64,000 nucleotides of DNA from CAZDXJ01 sp050303615 (GTDB taxonomy: Bacteria > Pseudomonadota > Gammaproteobacteria > Methylococcales > Methylomonadaceae): contig JBNLCC010000095.1 in NCBI GenBank assembly GCA_050303615.1, forward strand, positions 1 through 64,000, written 5' to 3'. Position numbers and translations under genes: made by a program. Below the pieces are notes generated by a model. The model was given only the letters and a program-made list of their open reading frames with translations. It made no database searches and was not told the DNA's origin. This document shows, piece after piece, positions 8,647 through 16,525 of this stretch (positions are counted from its first letter, which is position 1; the number at the start of each line of letters is the position of its first letter).

Positions 8647-8933
8647 GGTTCAGGCCTTACATTTGACATTATTGAAGATGTTATTTAATTTGCTATAAGT
8701 TTTCATAAAGGGTCAATTTTGACGGCAAGACCTTTACGAATAAAGTTTACCGGAGCACGATACCATGTTGCGTCACGCGGCAATGCCAGGAATGATATTT
8801 ATACAACATCATAATGATGGATAGCGGTTTTGGCGTTATTATAGAACATGTATGCGACTGTCAGTCGGATGGTAAAAGGGTTCGAATAAACGTCGCAATA
8901 AAAACAGTATAATGTCAACCGTAATGCTTGACC
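8647..8933 (+). mobile_element. Internally deleted RAYT (MITE-like) with inverted ends
   Basis: The element is bounded by a left end at 8647-8670 (GGTTCAGGCCTTACATTTGA...) and an imperfect inverted right end at 8911-8933. Inside, TTG 8719 opens the RAYT N-terminus: 'TARPLRIKFTGARYHVASRG' then 'NARNDIY', stopping at 8812-8814. Near 8851 the C-terminal HTH codons 'YATVSRMVKGFE' reappear before a stop. The HUH catalytic core in between is lost, so mobility would need an active RAYT in trans. It shares ends with the remnants at 247 and 411. Confidence 0.65.
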
Positions 8934-8935
8934 GC

Positions 8936-9595
8936 TTATTTTATCTTACTTCTATGGCTTCTCCGCTGGATAAGCCACGTTGCAATGACTGCGTCCACTT
9001 TCCCCTTAAGTCCACCTGCAATTTGCGATTTTGCCAGCAGCTCCAGCTGATAAGTTTCATCATAATGCCGCTGTAATTCCTCTTTATGAACCGAAAATGG
9101 CGGACCCTCGTATGATTGCTGATCATATTCAAAGGTAACCAGCAACTGTGGCGCCTTTTGTGTCAGTGAAACCAGGTGGGCGGCATAGCGGCAACGCAAC
9201 TCTTCGGGTAACGCTACCAATGCCGCTCTGTCATAAATGGCGTCCACAGTGCCGAGCATACTGCTTGACAAGTCAAATATGTCGCCAACCCAGATATCGA
9301 TATTTTTTGCGCTATAGCGAGTCAGCGCGCCTTTCGGCGTGATTGCCGGCGTCAAATTCAGCGATATAAACAGTTCGTTTATCGCTAGCGGACTCAGTTC
9401 TACGCCGGCGATTCGATGGCCTTGAGCAAGCAACCAGGCTATGTCGAGCGTTTTACCGCATAAGGGCAGGAAGATGCGGCTTCCTTTTTCCAGGTCCAGG
9501 CTGCTCAGGTTCTCCACCAAGGCAGGATTGGCGTGGCTTTCGTGAAAACTGATCTCGCCCCGCTCCCATCGTTGGAGCCAAAAATTTGCTTTCAT
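8936..9595 (-). CDS. tpm: Thiopurine S-methyltransferase
   Basis: A 219-residue TPMT-family class I methyltransferase. The N-terminus 'NFWLQRWERGEISFHE', motif I region 'RIFLPLCGKTLDIAWLLAQG', and 'AIYDRAALVALPEELRCRYA' are highly characteristic. Bacterial TPMTs methylate thiopurines and often selenium or tellurium compounds. The stop lies three bases from the end of the deleted RAYT. The gene diverges from a MerR regulator across a promoter with MerR-type geometry, suggesting inducible expression. Confidence 0.93.
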   Translation of the reverse strand: MKANFWLQRWERGEISFHESHANPALVENLSSLDLEKGSRIFLPLCGKTLDIAWLLAQGHRIAGVELSPLAINELFISLNLTPAITPKGALTRYSAKNIDIWVGDIFDLSSSMLGTVDAIYDRAALVALPEELRCRYAAHLVSLTQKAPQLLVTFEYDQQSYEGPPFSVHKEELQRHYDETYQLELLAKSQIAGGLKGKVDAVIATWLIQRRSHRSKIK

Positions 9596-9671
9596 ATCAT
9601 TTCCTCATGTTTTCAAATGGTAAGCCGCCGGTAAATCAACTTCAAAGTTGTTTCAAGCAGCGTTCTGAAGT

Positions 9672-9702
9672 AGGATAAAAGTTCAAGTCGACTTGAGGTC
9701 AA
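9672..9702 (-). promoter_or_regulatory. MerR-type promoter/operator for tpm
   Basis: On the minus strand TTGACC (9697-9702) and TATCCT (9672-9677) are separated by 19 bases. This is the over-long spacer that MerR proteins correct by distorting DNA. The spacer contains the perfect 14-base palindrome TCAAGTCGACTTGA (9683-9696), close to SoxR/MerR-class operators. The promoter points to tpm (start 9595), and the divergent merR-like gene begins at 9727. Confidence 0.6.
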
Positions 9703-9726
9703 GTGTTGATTGCAAATGGTGGCGCT

Positions 9727-10284
9727 ATGGATATTGGTGAAGTTACTAAAGCATCGGGGTTGCCAGCCTCGACCCTGCGGTTTTATGAAGAAAAGGGGCT
9801 TATTCAGTCTTATGGCCGTAACGGTCTGCGGCGGCTATTCCATAGCGAAGTGCTGGAGAGGCTGGCGCTGATTTCATTGGGGCGCAGCGCAGGTTTCTCA
9901 CTTGACGAGATTGCGGAAATGCTTACCCCTCAAGGACCTGAAATTAACAGGGAACGGCTTTTGGCAAAGGCTGACGAGCTGGATACAAAAATAAAGGAAT
10001 TAACCTCCATGCGCGACGGTCTCCGTCATGCTGCGGTCTGTAGCGCCCCCAGCCATTTTGAATGTCCGAAGTTTCTTCGCCTTTTTAAGATTGCGGGGAA
10101 AAATCGCTTCAGACCATTAAATAAATTACCGAAGAATTTGCTCTATCGTCGGCATAAAGTATCGCTACGGCTCGTCATTGTTCACAATCAGCAAACAAAG
10201 AGGCGCGTAGCGTTCTCGACGGCTTTCGCGTTTGATTCAAGAATGTCATTTCCGCGGCCAAGAAGCACGACCCAACCTGAGTAA
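9727..10284 (+). CDS. MerR family transcriptional regulator with aberrant C-terminus
   Basis: ATG 9727 begins 'MDIGEVTKASGLPASTLRFYEEKGLI', the MerR winged-helix domain, followed by 'SLGRSAGFSLDEIAEML' and a dimerisation helix to about residue 105. The chain 'CSAPSHFECPKFLRLF' is where homologues normally end within about 20 residues. Here the frame runs on for some 60 residues that look non-natural, and the last part is antisense to the pseudogene at 10188-10660. The native stop has probably been lost by a junction near 10.09-10.18 kb. The DNA-binding part should still work. Likely partner: the divergent tpm promoter. Confidence 0.75.
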   Translation: MDIGEVTKASGLPASTLRFYEEKGLIQSYGRNGLRRLFHSEVLERLALISLGRSAGFSLDEIAEMLTPQGPEINRERLLAKADELDTKIKELTSMRDGLRHAAVCSAPSHFECPKFLRLFKIAGKNRFRPLNKLPKNLLYRRHKVSLRLVIVHNQQTKRRVAFSTAFAFDSRMSFPRPRSTTQPE

Positions 10285-10660
10285 TAAACGCGAACTTCAT
10301 CTTTGCCGTCGCCTAACGCCAGGAAATGTGGCTCTTTGCCCTAGATATCGATCACGTCGGTACTATCGCCTCCGGCTATGTAGTAGCTCGAAATCTTGAG
10401 GTAGGCGGTCATCCAGGGCCGCGAAGACTGTCCAATGTTCTCTGCATCGGCGCGGCGTATTTGGAAGTTTCGAGCAACTCAACGGCGCCGTTCCAGGCGG
10501 AAAACGACTCCGATCCCGCCTTCGGGAAAAACACGCCTGTTGCAACGCTCTGCTCTCCGACCGTCTCGGTCGGATCAATGAAATCATTGATGGATTCGCC
10601 TCTCGCATTGGCGATGGATGCGGCAATTATTGCCGTTGCTGTCACGAATATCTTGGTCAT
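10188..10660 (-). pseudogene. Decayed small exported protein
   Basis: A strong ribosome site (AAGGAGGGTC) precedes ATG 10660. The first 83 codons give a signal peptide ('IFVTATAIIAASIANARG') and a soluble stretch. A frameshift at 10409-10412 (TGA overlapping ATG) moves to a frame reading 'MTAYLKISSYYIAGGDSTD', interrupted by TAG at 10341-10343 and continuing 'GKEPHFLALGDGKDEVRVYY' to a TGA at 10188-10190. The continuity across both lesions suggests one former exported protein of about 155 residues. I do not recognise the family. Confidence 0.45.
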
Positions 10661-10965
10661 AATGACCCTCCTTAAGTTAAATCGGACTAAACCCTACGCT
10701 GCACGTATCTATCGGGCGCTCGCCCGCCATTGTAAAACTCATCAACAAGGAAAATATCTTCGTCCGCACTTTAATAACATTCCTGTCGTATCCGTCATTA
10801 ATCTGCGGGCAAGACATCTTGGGACGGGAGGAGCTTACCACGAGTTATACTCTAACGTTTGTCATTTCCTGATAGGACAAATCGGTACTAAGAATTCAGT
10901 CCGGCTTACGAGTTTTCTAACAGTCCTTAAACTGCTGGTATTGCTGCGAAACATTGTTAGTTTGT

Positions 10966-11491
10966 CAGAGGAGGCGAAGGCGTTTACCGTGCCGCACTGG
11001 AGTCTCGAGTGCGGGACGAGTTAGCAAACGATATCAGCGACGCGCATGGCGGCCGCCCCGTCGTTTTCGGCGTGCAATGGATTCCCACCGGTTTCGCGTT
11101 TCTCTACTCCGCTTGGGTTCACGAGGACGCCATGTCGGTTCTGGCGTCGAACTTTTCCTCGCTCTCACACAATGATCTCATGAGGTCCGGACTGCAGACA
11201 AAAGTAGTCCATAAGCCAATATCGGCCGAACTCGTCCTTCCTGTTGAAAAGCTTCGGCAAACCAAGGTTTATGAAGGATTCCTTGCAAAAACCGGCGGCC
11301 TGCTCCCCGACGTCTTCTTGATGTCGCACTTGTCTTCCATCTTGGTGACGGTGTTGGGGAGCGCGCGGAGGCCGGATCAGCCAAGGTGGGGCGAGCGTGA
11401 ATTGGAGATCATGAAACGCCTGTCCACGCATCTGGTTTTTGCGTTTAAATTCACACAGACTATGAGTCACCGGAAGCGCATTTTTCGATAA
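10966..11491 (+). pseudogene. LuxR-like regulator fragment (N-terminal sensor part only)
   Basis: The open frame reads 'YRAALESRVRDELANDISDA' through 'ERELEIMKRLSTHLVFAFKF' and stops at 11491. The closing 'ELEIMKRLSTHLVFAF' resembles the linker that precedes the C-terminal HTH in LuxR regulators with PAS/GAF-like N-domains. No ATG with a ribosome site is visible and no HTH follows, so it seems truncated at both ends. The assignment is tentative. The stretch 10661-10965 holds no convincing gene. Confidence 0.35.
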
Positions 11492-11638
11492 CACATGGCA
11501 CGCAATCCAAAGATCATTAACCCTTCCCGGTGTATTGGCAAGCTAGAGGAGAGTGCAATGTTTTGCGTAGTACTCGCATACCCGGCAATTGATATCGTAT
11601 TGAATGGGAATAACCCTGATCCCTATCAAAGCGGGCAC

Positions 11639-13543
11639 TCAAAAGTCGATCCCGTTTAATTCGTCGGTTGCGTCCCAGCGCTGGAGGTTGTCGGTTCCGT
11701 TATCGCTGTCGAACTGCGCTATTCCATCGAACATTCGCTCCCAGCTGTTGGTATTCGACCAGCCGACGAATCCCGGCGGATTGACCGCCAGCCGGTATTG
11801 CTCAAGCAGTTCTAGGTTGGTCGGAGCAACGCCGGGCAAGGTTCGATAATCCCAGAACTGCCGACTCCAATCCAGTTCGACGCCCCGGCCGAGTTTGCTG
11901 ATCTCATCGCCGGGGCATACATTGCGTAGATAGGCGTCGTCCCCGCCCACCGGGCCATCGGCCATATCGACATTTTGCACTGTACCGTTCTTGTAATCGT
12001 CCTTGTAATAATGGAACGCGCCATCCGGCTCCTGCGTGTCGTTCCATACTGAGGTCGCATAGAATTGAGCAAAGCCCTCCGTCAATGCCGACGAAGACCA
12101 TTCTTGCGAGTGCAGCGCGTGGGCGTTGCCGTTCTGAAAGATACAGGCCGGGCCGCCGGTGTTGAGCGCGTACATGCTCGACAGAACGGGATGCACGCCG
12201 CCCATAAAGCGATGCACCACAGCGTGGCCGATTTCGTGCGAAATGGCGAACTTGTGGTCGTTGTGGTCGGGGTGAATATAGACAACCGGAAGTATCTCAT
12301 GCTCCACGTTGACGAATGTGCTGTTGCAACTGTTGTCCGAAGCGGACGGACACTGGCCGTCCATCGCATAGATAGTCTCGCCGGCGAGTCCGTCGCTAAA
12401 CCGCATCAAGGAGAAAACACCGGCGGCAAAGATGTTGGAACGTGAGTCGCCATCGAGGTAAAAATATTTCGCGGTGTCAAGCGTACCCAGTTCTCCGTAC
12501 CAATACCAAGTGGATACATTGCCACTGCTGTGTAGTGCCACGAAACGGTTGTGGTCGGTTGGTCGGTCGGTGCGTGGGACATCTGCCTGAGACAGAATGA
12601 TCACTCCCCAGATATCGCTGTTGGGTGTGTGATCGAAACTGATGCACCCGTCGACGTCCAGACGCCCGTCGTCCACGACCACCGAACTGGCGCCCTGGTT
12701 GAAGTTCGTGATATCGACGCGCGCATAGCTCGCCGGCACCCACTGCATTCCCTGCGCATTATAAAAATCCTCGCCGACATCGCTGTCCTGTGTATTAAAG
12801 GGTATACGCACACAGAAGTTCAGATTTCCGTTGCCGGCCCCACCGGACAGAACATCGTCCGGGCGCCGCGATCCATCCTGAGCATCAATGACTGCAGCAA
12901 GCGTCGTCGGATAATCCGGGCGGCTGATTTCCGCCAGGTCCCGCCGGATATCATCGATAAACGCCCCACGGATATCGCCTGAATTGAATTGCTCGATTTT
13001 CGCAATATCGTCGTAGACGAACAGATTCCAGGGCTTGCCCCGAACAGATTGTTCCGCGTGAAAGTATAGCTTCGGACTTAGGCTTTGATCCAGTGTGACC
13101 GGCTTGAGAAGGGTCGTCTTCGGGTCGGTGACTTCGACATGGGCTCTGATGCTCGCTGAAGTTCGCAGCTGCAACGGTCGAAAACCGAGACTCGTTAAAT
13201 TGTAACGGATGAGACGTTTATCGTGTGGCGGCAGCCATAACCAGCGCGGCTTGGATCGTTGACGTTTCACGTTACCGAATCGGTTGAGCCGTATGTGTAC
13301 GCGTTGCCAATCACGGCTATGGTTATATGCAACCAGAGTGACATAGGGCTGTTGCAATACCGCGATTTTTCCGGTACCGGGTTGCTCCAGCCATTCAAGT
13401 GAAACGATTGGTGCTTCACCGGTTTCCAGGTTGCAAACGGTTTCCCCAACCCGATCTTGGCCTACCGCGCTAGATCCGCCGACGCTACAGAATGAGAGAG
13501 TGAGGATCGCCAAGAAGCAACGAAACATTATGAGTGGGTTCAT
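11639..13543 (-). CDS. Secreted gluzincin-like zinc metallopeptidase
   Basis: A 634-residue exported protein; ATG 13543 follows GGAGAC by eight bases. The signal peptide covers about residues 1-27. Near residue 436 'SHEIGHAVVHRF' gives the HExxH zinc site (H436, E437, H440). Glu489 in 'ALTEGFAQFYA' is positioned like the third ligand of gluzincins. The first 400 residues are beta-rich with several Cys ('NLNFCVRIPFN', 'DGCISFDH') and may form adhesion or propeptide domains. I do not recognise a named peptidase family beyond this motif pair. It stands alone, GC-rich between AT-rich gaps. Confidence 0.7.
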   Translation of the reverse strand: MNPLIMFRCFLAILTLSFCSVGGSSAVGQDRVGETVCNLETGEAPIVSLEWLEQPGTGKIAVLQQPYVTLVAYNHSRDWQRVHIRLNRFGNVKRQRSKPRWLWLPPHDKRLIRYNLTSLGFRPLQLRTSASIRAHVEVTDPKTTLLKPVTLDQSLSPKLYFHAEQSVRGKPWNLFVYDDIAKIEQFNSGDIRGAFIDDIRRDLAEISRPDYPTTLAAVIDAQDGSRRPDDVLSGGAGNGNLNFCVRIPFNTQDSDVGEDFYNAQGMQWVPASYARVDITNFNQGASSVVVDDGRLDVDGCISFDHTPNSDIWGVIILSQADVPRTDRPTDHNRFVALHSSGNVSTWYWYGELGTLDTAKYFYLDGDSRSNIFAAGVFSLMRFSDGLAGETIYAMDGQCPSASDNSCNSTFVNVEHEILPVVYIHPDHNDHKFAISHEIGHAVVHRFMGGVHPVLSSMYALNTGGPACIFQNGNAHALHSQEWSSSALTEGFAQFYATSVWNDTQEPDGAFHYYKDDYKNGTVQNVDMADGPVGGDDAYLRNVCPGDEISKLGRGVELDWSRQFWDYRTLPGVAPTNLELLEQYRLAVNPPGFVGWSNTNSWERMFDGIAQFDSDNGTDNLQRWDATDELNGIDF

Positions 13544-14081
13544 TTGATTTGTCTCCTATGTAATGACGGTGGCTCGAGAGACTTTGAAAACAGAAAAAAT
13601 GATTTTATCAACAGGTCGCAGCATGCGAAATCCTAATTCCCGTACTATCGACGGATAGTGTGCTTGATAAGAGGCACCAGCAGCTATTAATTATGATCGA
13701 TCGAAAGTAGGTAATATCATGGATAGTGATTTTCAATGCTGTTTTCCGAACTGTCTTCGGATAAACGCTAACCAGCCCCTTTTTCTGGAGAATAGGAAAT
13801 CCGACCCCCAAAGTCAAGGTATATTGCGTAAATTGTATAAGGGATCACAAACACCATTGCGTCAATAACTTCAATTTAAGTTTAAGCCTTCGAACTGACG
13901 GCGAGTTATTCAGCATTATGTGAAAACGGTTTTTTCTCTTGATACGAATTAACGATAAGATGAGCAACGATATTTGACAACTAAGGCAGCACGCTCCCGG
14001 CCCAGATCAGTACAGCAAACGGGGTCATATATGGTCTCGTTTTATCTTCCTGTTTTTTCGCCTTGAGCACCGGGTTGGGCG
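13544..14081. other. Gene-free intergenic stretch
   Basis: About 540 AT-rich bases between the metallopeptidase and the DUF91 remnant. Only short frames with no ribosome site or recognisable product occur, and I see no repeat, RNA or terminator here. Confidence 0.5.
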
Positions 14082-14528
14082 TCATGGCCCGAGTCCGGCT
14101 ACTGGCTTTACCGATACCGCCAACTCATACTCAAACAGTTTGATGTCGGTTAGACCGGCACAAGCCAGCCGAAGATCTTCGCTGATGTTTTTGGCGATGA
14201 TGATGCCTCTCACGCTCTGCCCTTCATCGGCCTGATTGATCTTGATCCAGTTTATGTACCGGAGCAACTGACCCACAGCTCTGTCGTAGCCCTTTGACAC
14301 CTTCAATTCAATGACCACATAGTTCCCGGATGAATCTAGCGCCAATAGGTCTATGAAACGGCCACCAACCGGGAATTCAACACCTGTAATACCCTCATCG
14401 GCGTACAACGAAAGGCCTGTCTCAATAAGCTGTAGATTTCGAGCGAGGAAGTCCCTCAGGTCGTGTTCGTAAGCAAACTCGCCCGTACCTTCGGAAGTTT
14501 GTTTAGAGTCAGGAAATGCGTACCGTTT
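14082..14528 (-). pseudogene. 5'-truncated DUF91/NucS-like PD-(D/E)XK nuclease
   Basis: The minus-strand frame is open from 14528 to 14082 but has no ATG with a ribosome site. An ATG at 14532 is one base out of frame and stops after seven codons, suggesting a frameshift. The encoded 'EHDLRDFLARNLQLIE', 'GVEFPVGGRFIDLLALD' and 'YVVIELKVSKGYDRAVGQLL' carry the nuclease core Asp and ExK. The C-terminus is complete. Homologues have a longer N-terminal part, so I call it decayed; a short product from a TTG at 14408 is possible but would lose the first helices. Confidence 0.55.
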
Positions 14529-14638
14529 TCATATTGCCGGACAAGTCAAATAAGAAGTGAAAAGTTATCATAAACTTAACAATAATTCGCATCCGGCAAA
14601 TGCGCTATACTCGTTCGAACAGGGGATAAATATTTCTG

Positions 14639-15532
14639 TCAAGTGTCTTGCCGTTCCTTGCACTCCCGATACCAATCCAGTATCTCGCTGCCTGTCCAGA
14701 TCTTTACGTCGTCGCGGTTAGTGATATGATCGAGGATCTCCCGCAGGTGGCGAATCCGGTGAGGGACGCCCATGATGAACGGATGCAAGGTGAAGCACAG
14801 TACCCGGGTGGCTTCATCGGCCTCGCTCAGATATTGCGAGAGCGAAGCGATCACCCGTTCGGAATACTCAGACGACTTGTGTCCCTGGATCAGAATGGTC
14901 GCCAAATCGTTGTGTTCTTGAGTATAGGGCATGGCGACCAACGTCCCATGCGTGGTGGCAATGTCTACCGGCTGATCGTCAAGTATCCAATCGCCGACAT
15001 ATTCGAAGCCGGCTTCGCGCAGCCAATCGACCGTTTCGTGGGTTTCCGCCAGCGCCGGCCCGAGCCAGCCCCGCGGAGGCCTGCCAGTGTACTCGGCGAT
15101 GCGTTCGAAGGTTCGGAAAATCACCGCACGCTGGTCTTCCTCGGCCGGCAGCGCGCGTTGAATCCAGCCATGACCCGCGAAATCCCACCCGGACTCCAAG
15201 CAGGCATCGACGACCTGTGGATAGGCATCGCACACCGACCCGCCAAGCATGATGGTCGGCCTGACCCCGTATTCTTCGAATATTCGCCGCATGCGCCAGA
15301 AAGCAACCCGTTGGCCATATTCATGCCATGTCCAGTTAGGGATGTCCGGCACTGTGTTTGCGACATGCGCCGGCGGATCGACGATGGTTCGCGGCATGGG
15401 CCGATCGACGGGCCAGTGTTCGATGTTGAGACACGGCCACACAATGACCTTGGCGCCGTCAGGTAAGGGAAGCGGGTAGCGATCGATTATCGGCCGGTAT
15501 TCGATACGGTCGCCGGGTGAATTGTAATGCAT
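14639..15532 (-). CDS. NodB-fold polysaccharide deacetylase / PuuE-like hydrolase
   Basis: A 297-residue carbohydrate-esterase-4-fold protein. 'NIEHWPVD' near residue 36, 'GVRPTIMLGGSVCDAYPQVV', 'GWDFAGHGWIQ' and 'TLHPFIMGVPHRI' follow the allantoinase PuuE / cytosolic deacetylase branch rather than secreted chitin deacetylases. There is no signal peptide, so it acts in the cytosol, probably on a C-N or N-acyl bond of a small molecule. It is the last gene of the seven-gene operon, 21 bases after DUF6282. Confidence 0.85.
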   Translation of the reverse strand: MHYNSPGDRIEYRPIIDRYPLPLPDGAKVIVWPCLNIEHWPVDRPMPRTIVDPPAHVANTVPDIPNWTWHEYGQRVAFWRMRRIFEEYGVRPTIMLGGSVCDAYPQVVDACLESGWDFAGHGWIQRALPAEEDQRAVIFRTFERIAEYTGRPPRGWLGPALAETHETVDWLREAGFEYVGDWILDDQPVDIATTHGTLVAMPYTQEHNDLATILIQGHKSSEYSERVIASLSQYLSEADEATRVLCFTLHPFIMGVPHRIRHLREILDHITNRDDVKIWTGSEILDWYRECKERQDT

Positions 15533-15553
15533 AATGCGTACTCCTTCAGAATT

Positions 15554-16525
15554 TCAACGGTCAAGCCCCAGTGCGCGCCGTGGATTGTCGCTGAACAGGC
15601 TAATCAGGCGGCCGCTGTCGAATCCCTGCGGCCAGAGCGCTTCTATAGCGCGTGCAAAGCGTACCGTGCCATCGGGAAACGGATCGCTATGTATCTGCCC
15701 GAAGTCGGTGGACAGGATCACTTGCTCGGTTCCCGTGGCTTTGATGGATGTCATGAAGCGTTCCAGCGGGATCCCTTCGATGGTGTGAATCGCGAAGCAG
15801 TGCTCGATGAAGACCCGCTCGTCGCGAGTGAGCTCGACAAGCTGTGCGTCGGAAAGATTTACCGAAGGGTAATGCGGATGCGTGAGCAGGACCGCGGGCA
15901 CGCCGGAGTCAAGGGCCATCGGCACCAGCCGCATGATTTCGGCGGCGGACAGGTGCCCGGTGGCCAACCGTGCGCCGGCCTCTCCGATCGCGTTGAGCAC
16001 CGCCGGCAATGCCGGATCGGGCACTCCGTCTTCGGTAAATACCCGAACCGGCGTTTCCGTTGTGTCCCCTTTCCCGTCCAGCGCGTCGCAGCAAGTCGAA
16101 CATCCGCCCCAGCGTTTGTCAAAGGCAAAGCCCATCGAACTCAAGTGCGCAGCTGCATGTACGGTAGGCATCCAAACCACAAAGGGCGGGGGATGGTCTT
16201 CACCGCGCACATCGGTCCGGTTGCCGCTGGCCGCCGAGATCACGGCGTCCGCATTGAGACCGCCGACAAAACGGTTCAGTACCGTGCCTCCTAATAGGCG
16301 GACGTCCTTGTGACGGCGCGCGAAGGACGCCAGCGGCGTGGTCGGATAGGTGTGGTTTTTGAGCACCAGGGTTGCGTTCCAAGTCCGGGCCGCCTCTGCG
16401 AGTTCCGCTACATCGTAGCGCCGCGGCACGATTTCCGGCCCAACGTGAAAGTGGGTATCGACAACGCCCGCCTCGCGCAAGCGATCCGCGAGTTCCATCG
16501 AACGGGTTTCCGGCCGCTTGTTCAT
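15554..16525 (-). CDS. DUF6282 family amidohydrolase-like protein
   Basis: A 323-residue TIM-barrel metal-dependent hydrolase-like protein. 'VVDTHFHVGPE' near residue 22 supplies the beta1 HxH. Later conserved positions are His in 'VLKNHTYP', 'LATGHLSA', 'VLLTHPHYPS' and Asp in 'ILSTDFGQ', the amidohydrolase-superfamily order. ATG 16525 overlaps the asparagine synthetase stop (ATGA), which fixes the start and suggests translational coupling. The substrate is unknown. Confidence 0.75.
   Translation of the reverse strand: MNKRPETRSMELADRLREAGVVDTHFHVGPEIVPRRYDVAELAEAARTWNATLVLKNHTYPTTPLASFARRHKDVRLLGGTVLNRFVGGLNADAVISAASGNRTDVRGEDHPPPFVVWMPTVHAAAHLSSMGFAFDKRWGGCSTCCDALDGKGDTTETPVRVFTEDGVPDPALPAVLNAIGEAGARLATGHLSAAEIMRLVPMALDSGVPAVLLTHPHYPSVNLSDAQLVELTRDERVFIEHCFAIHTIEGIPLERFMTSIKATGTEQVILSTDFGQIHSDPFPDGTVRFARAIEALWPQGFDSGRLISLFSDNPRRALGLDR

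Noticed and set aside
10326..11024. 232-codon plus-strand frame
   Set aside because: Its first half is antisense to a signal-peptide pseudogene with a good ribosome site; the composition is not protein-like.
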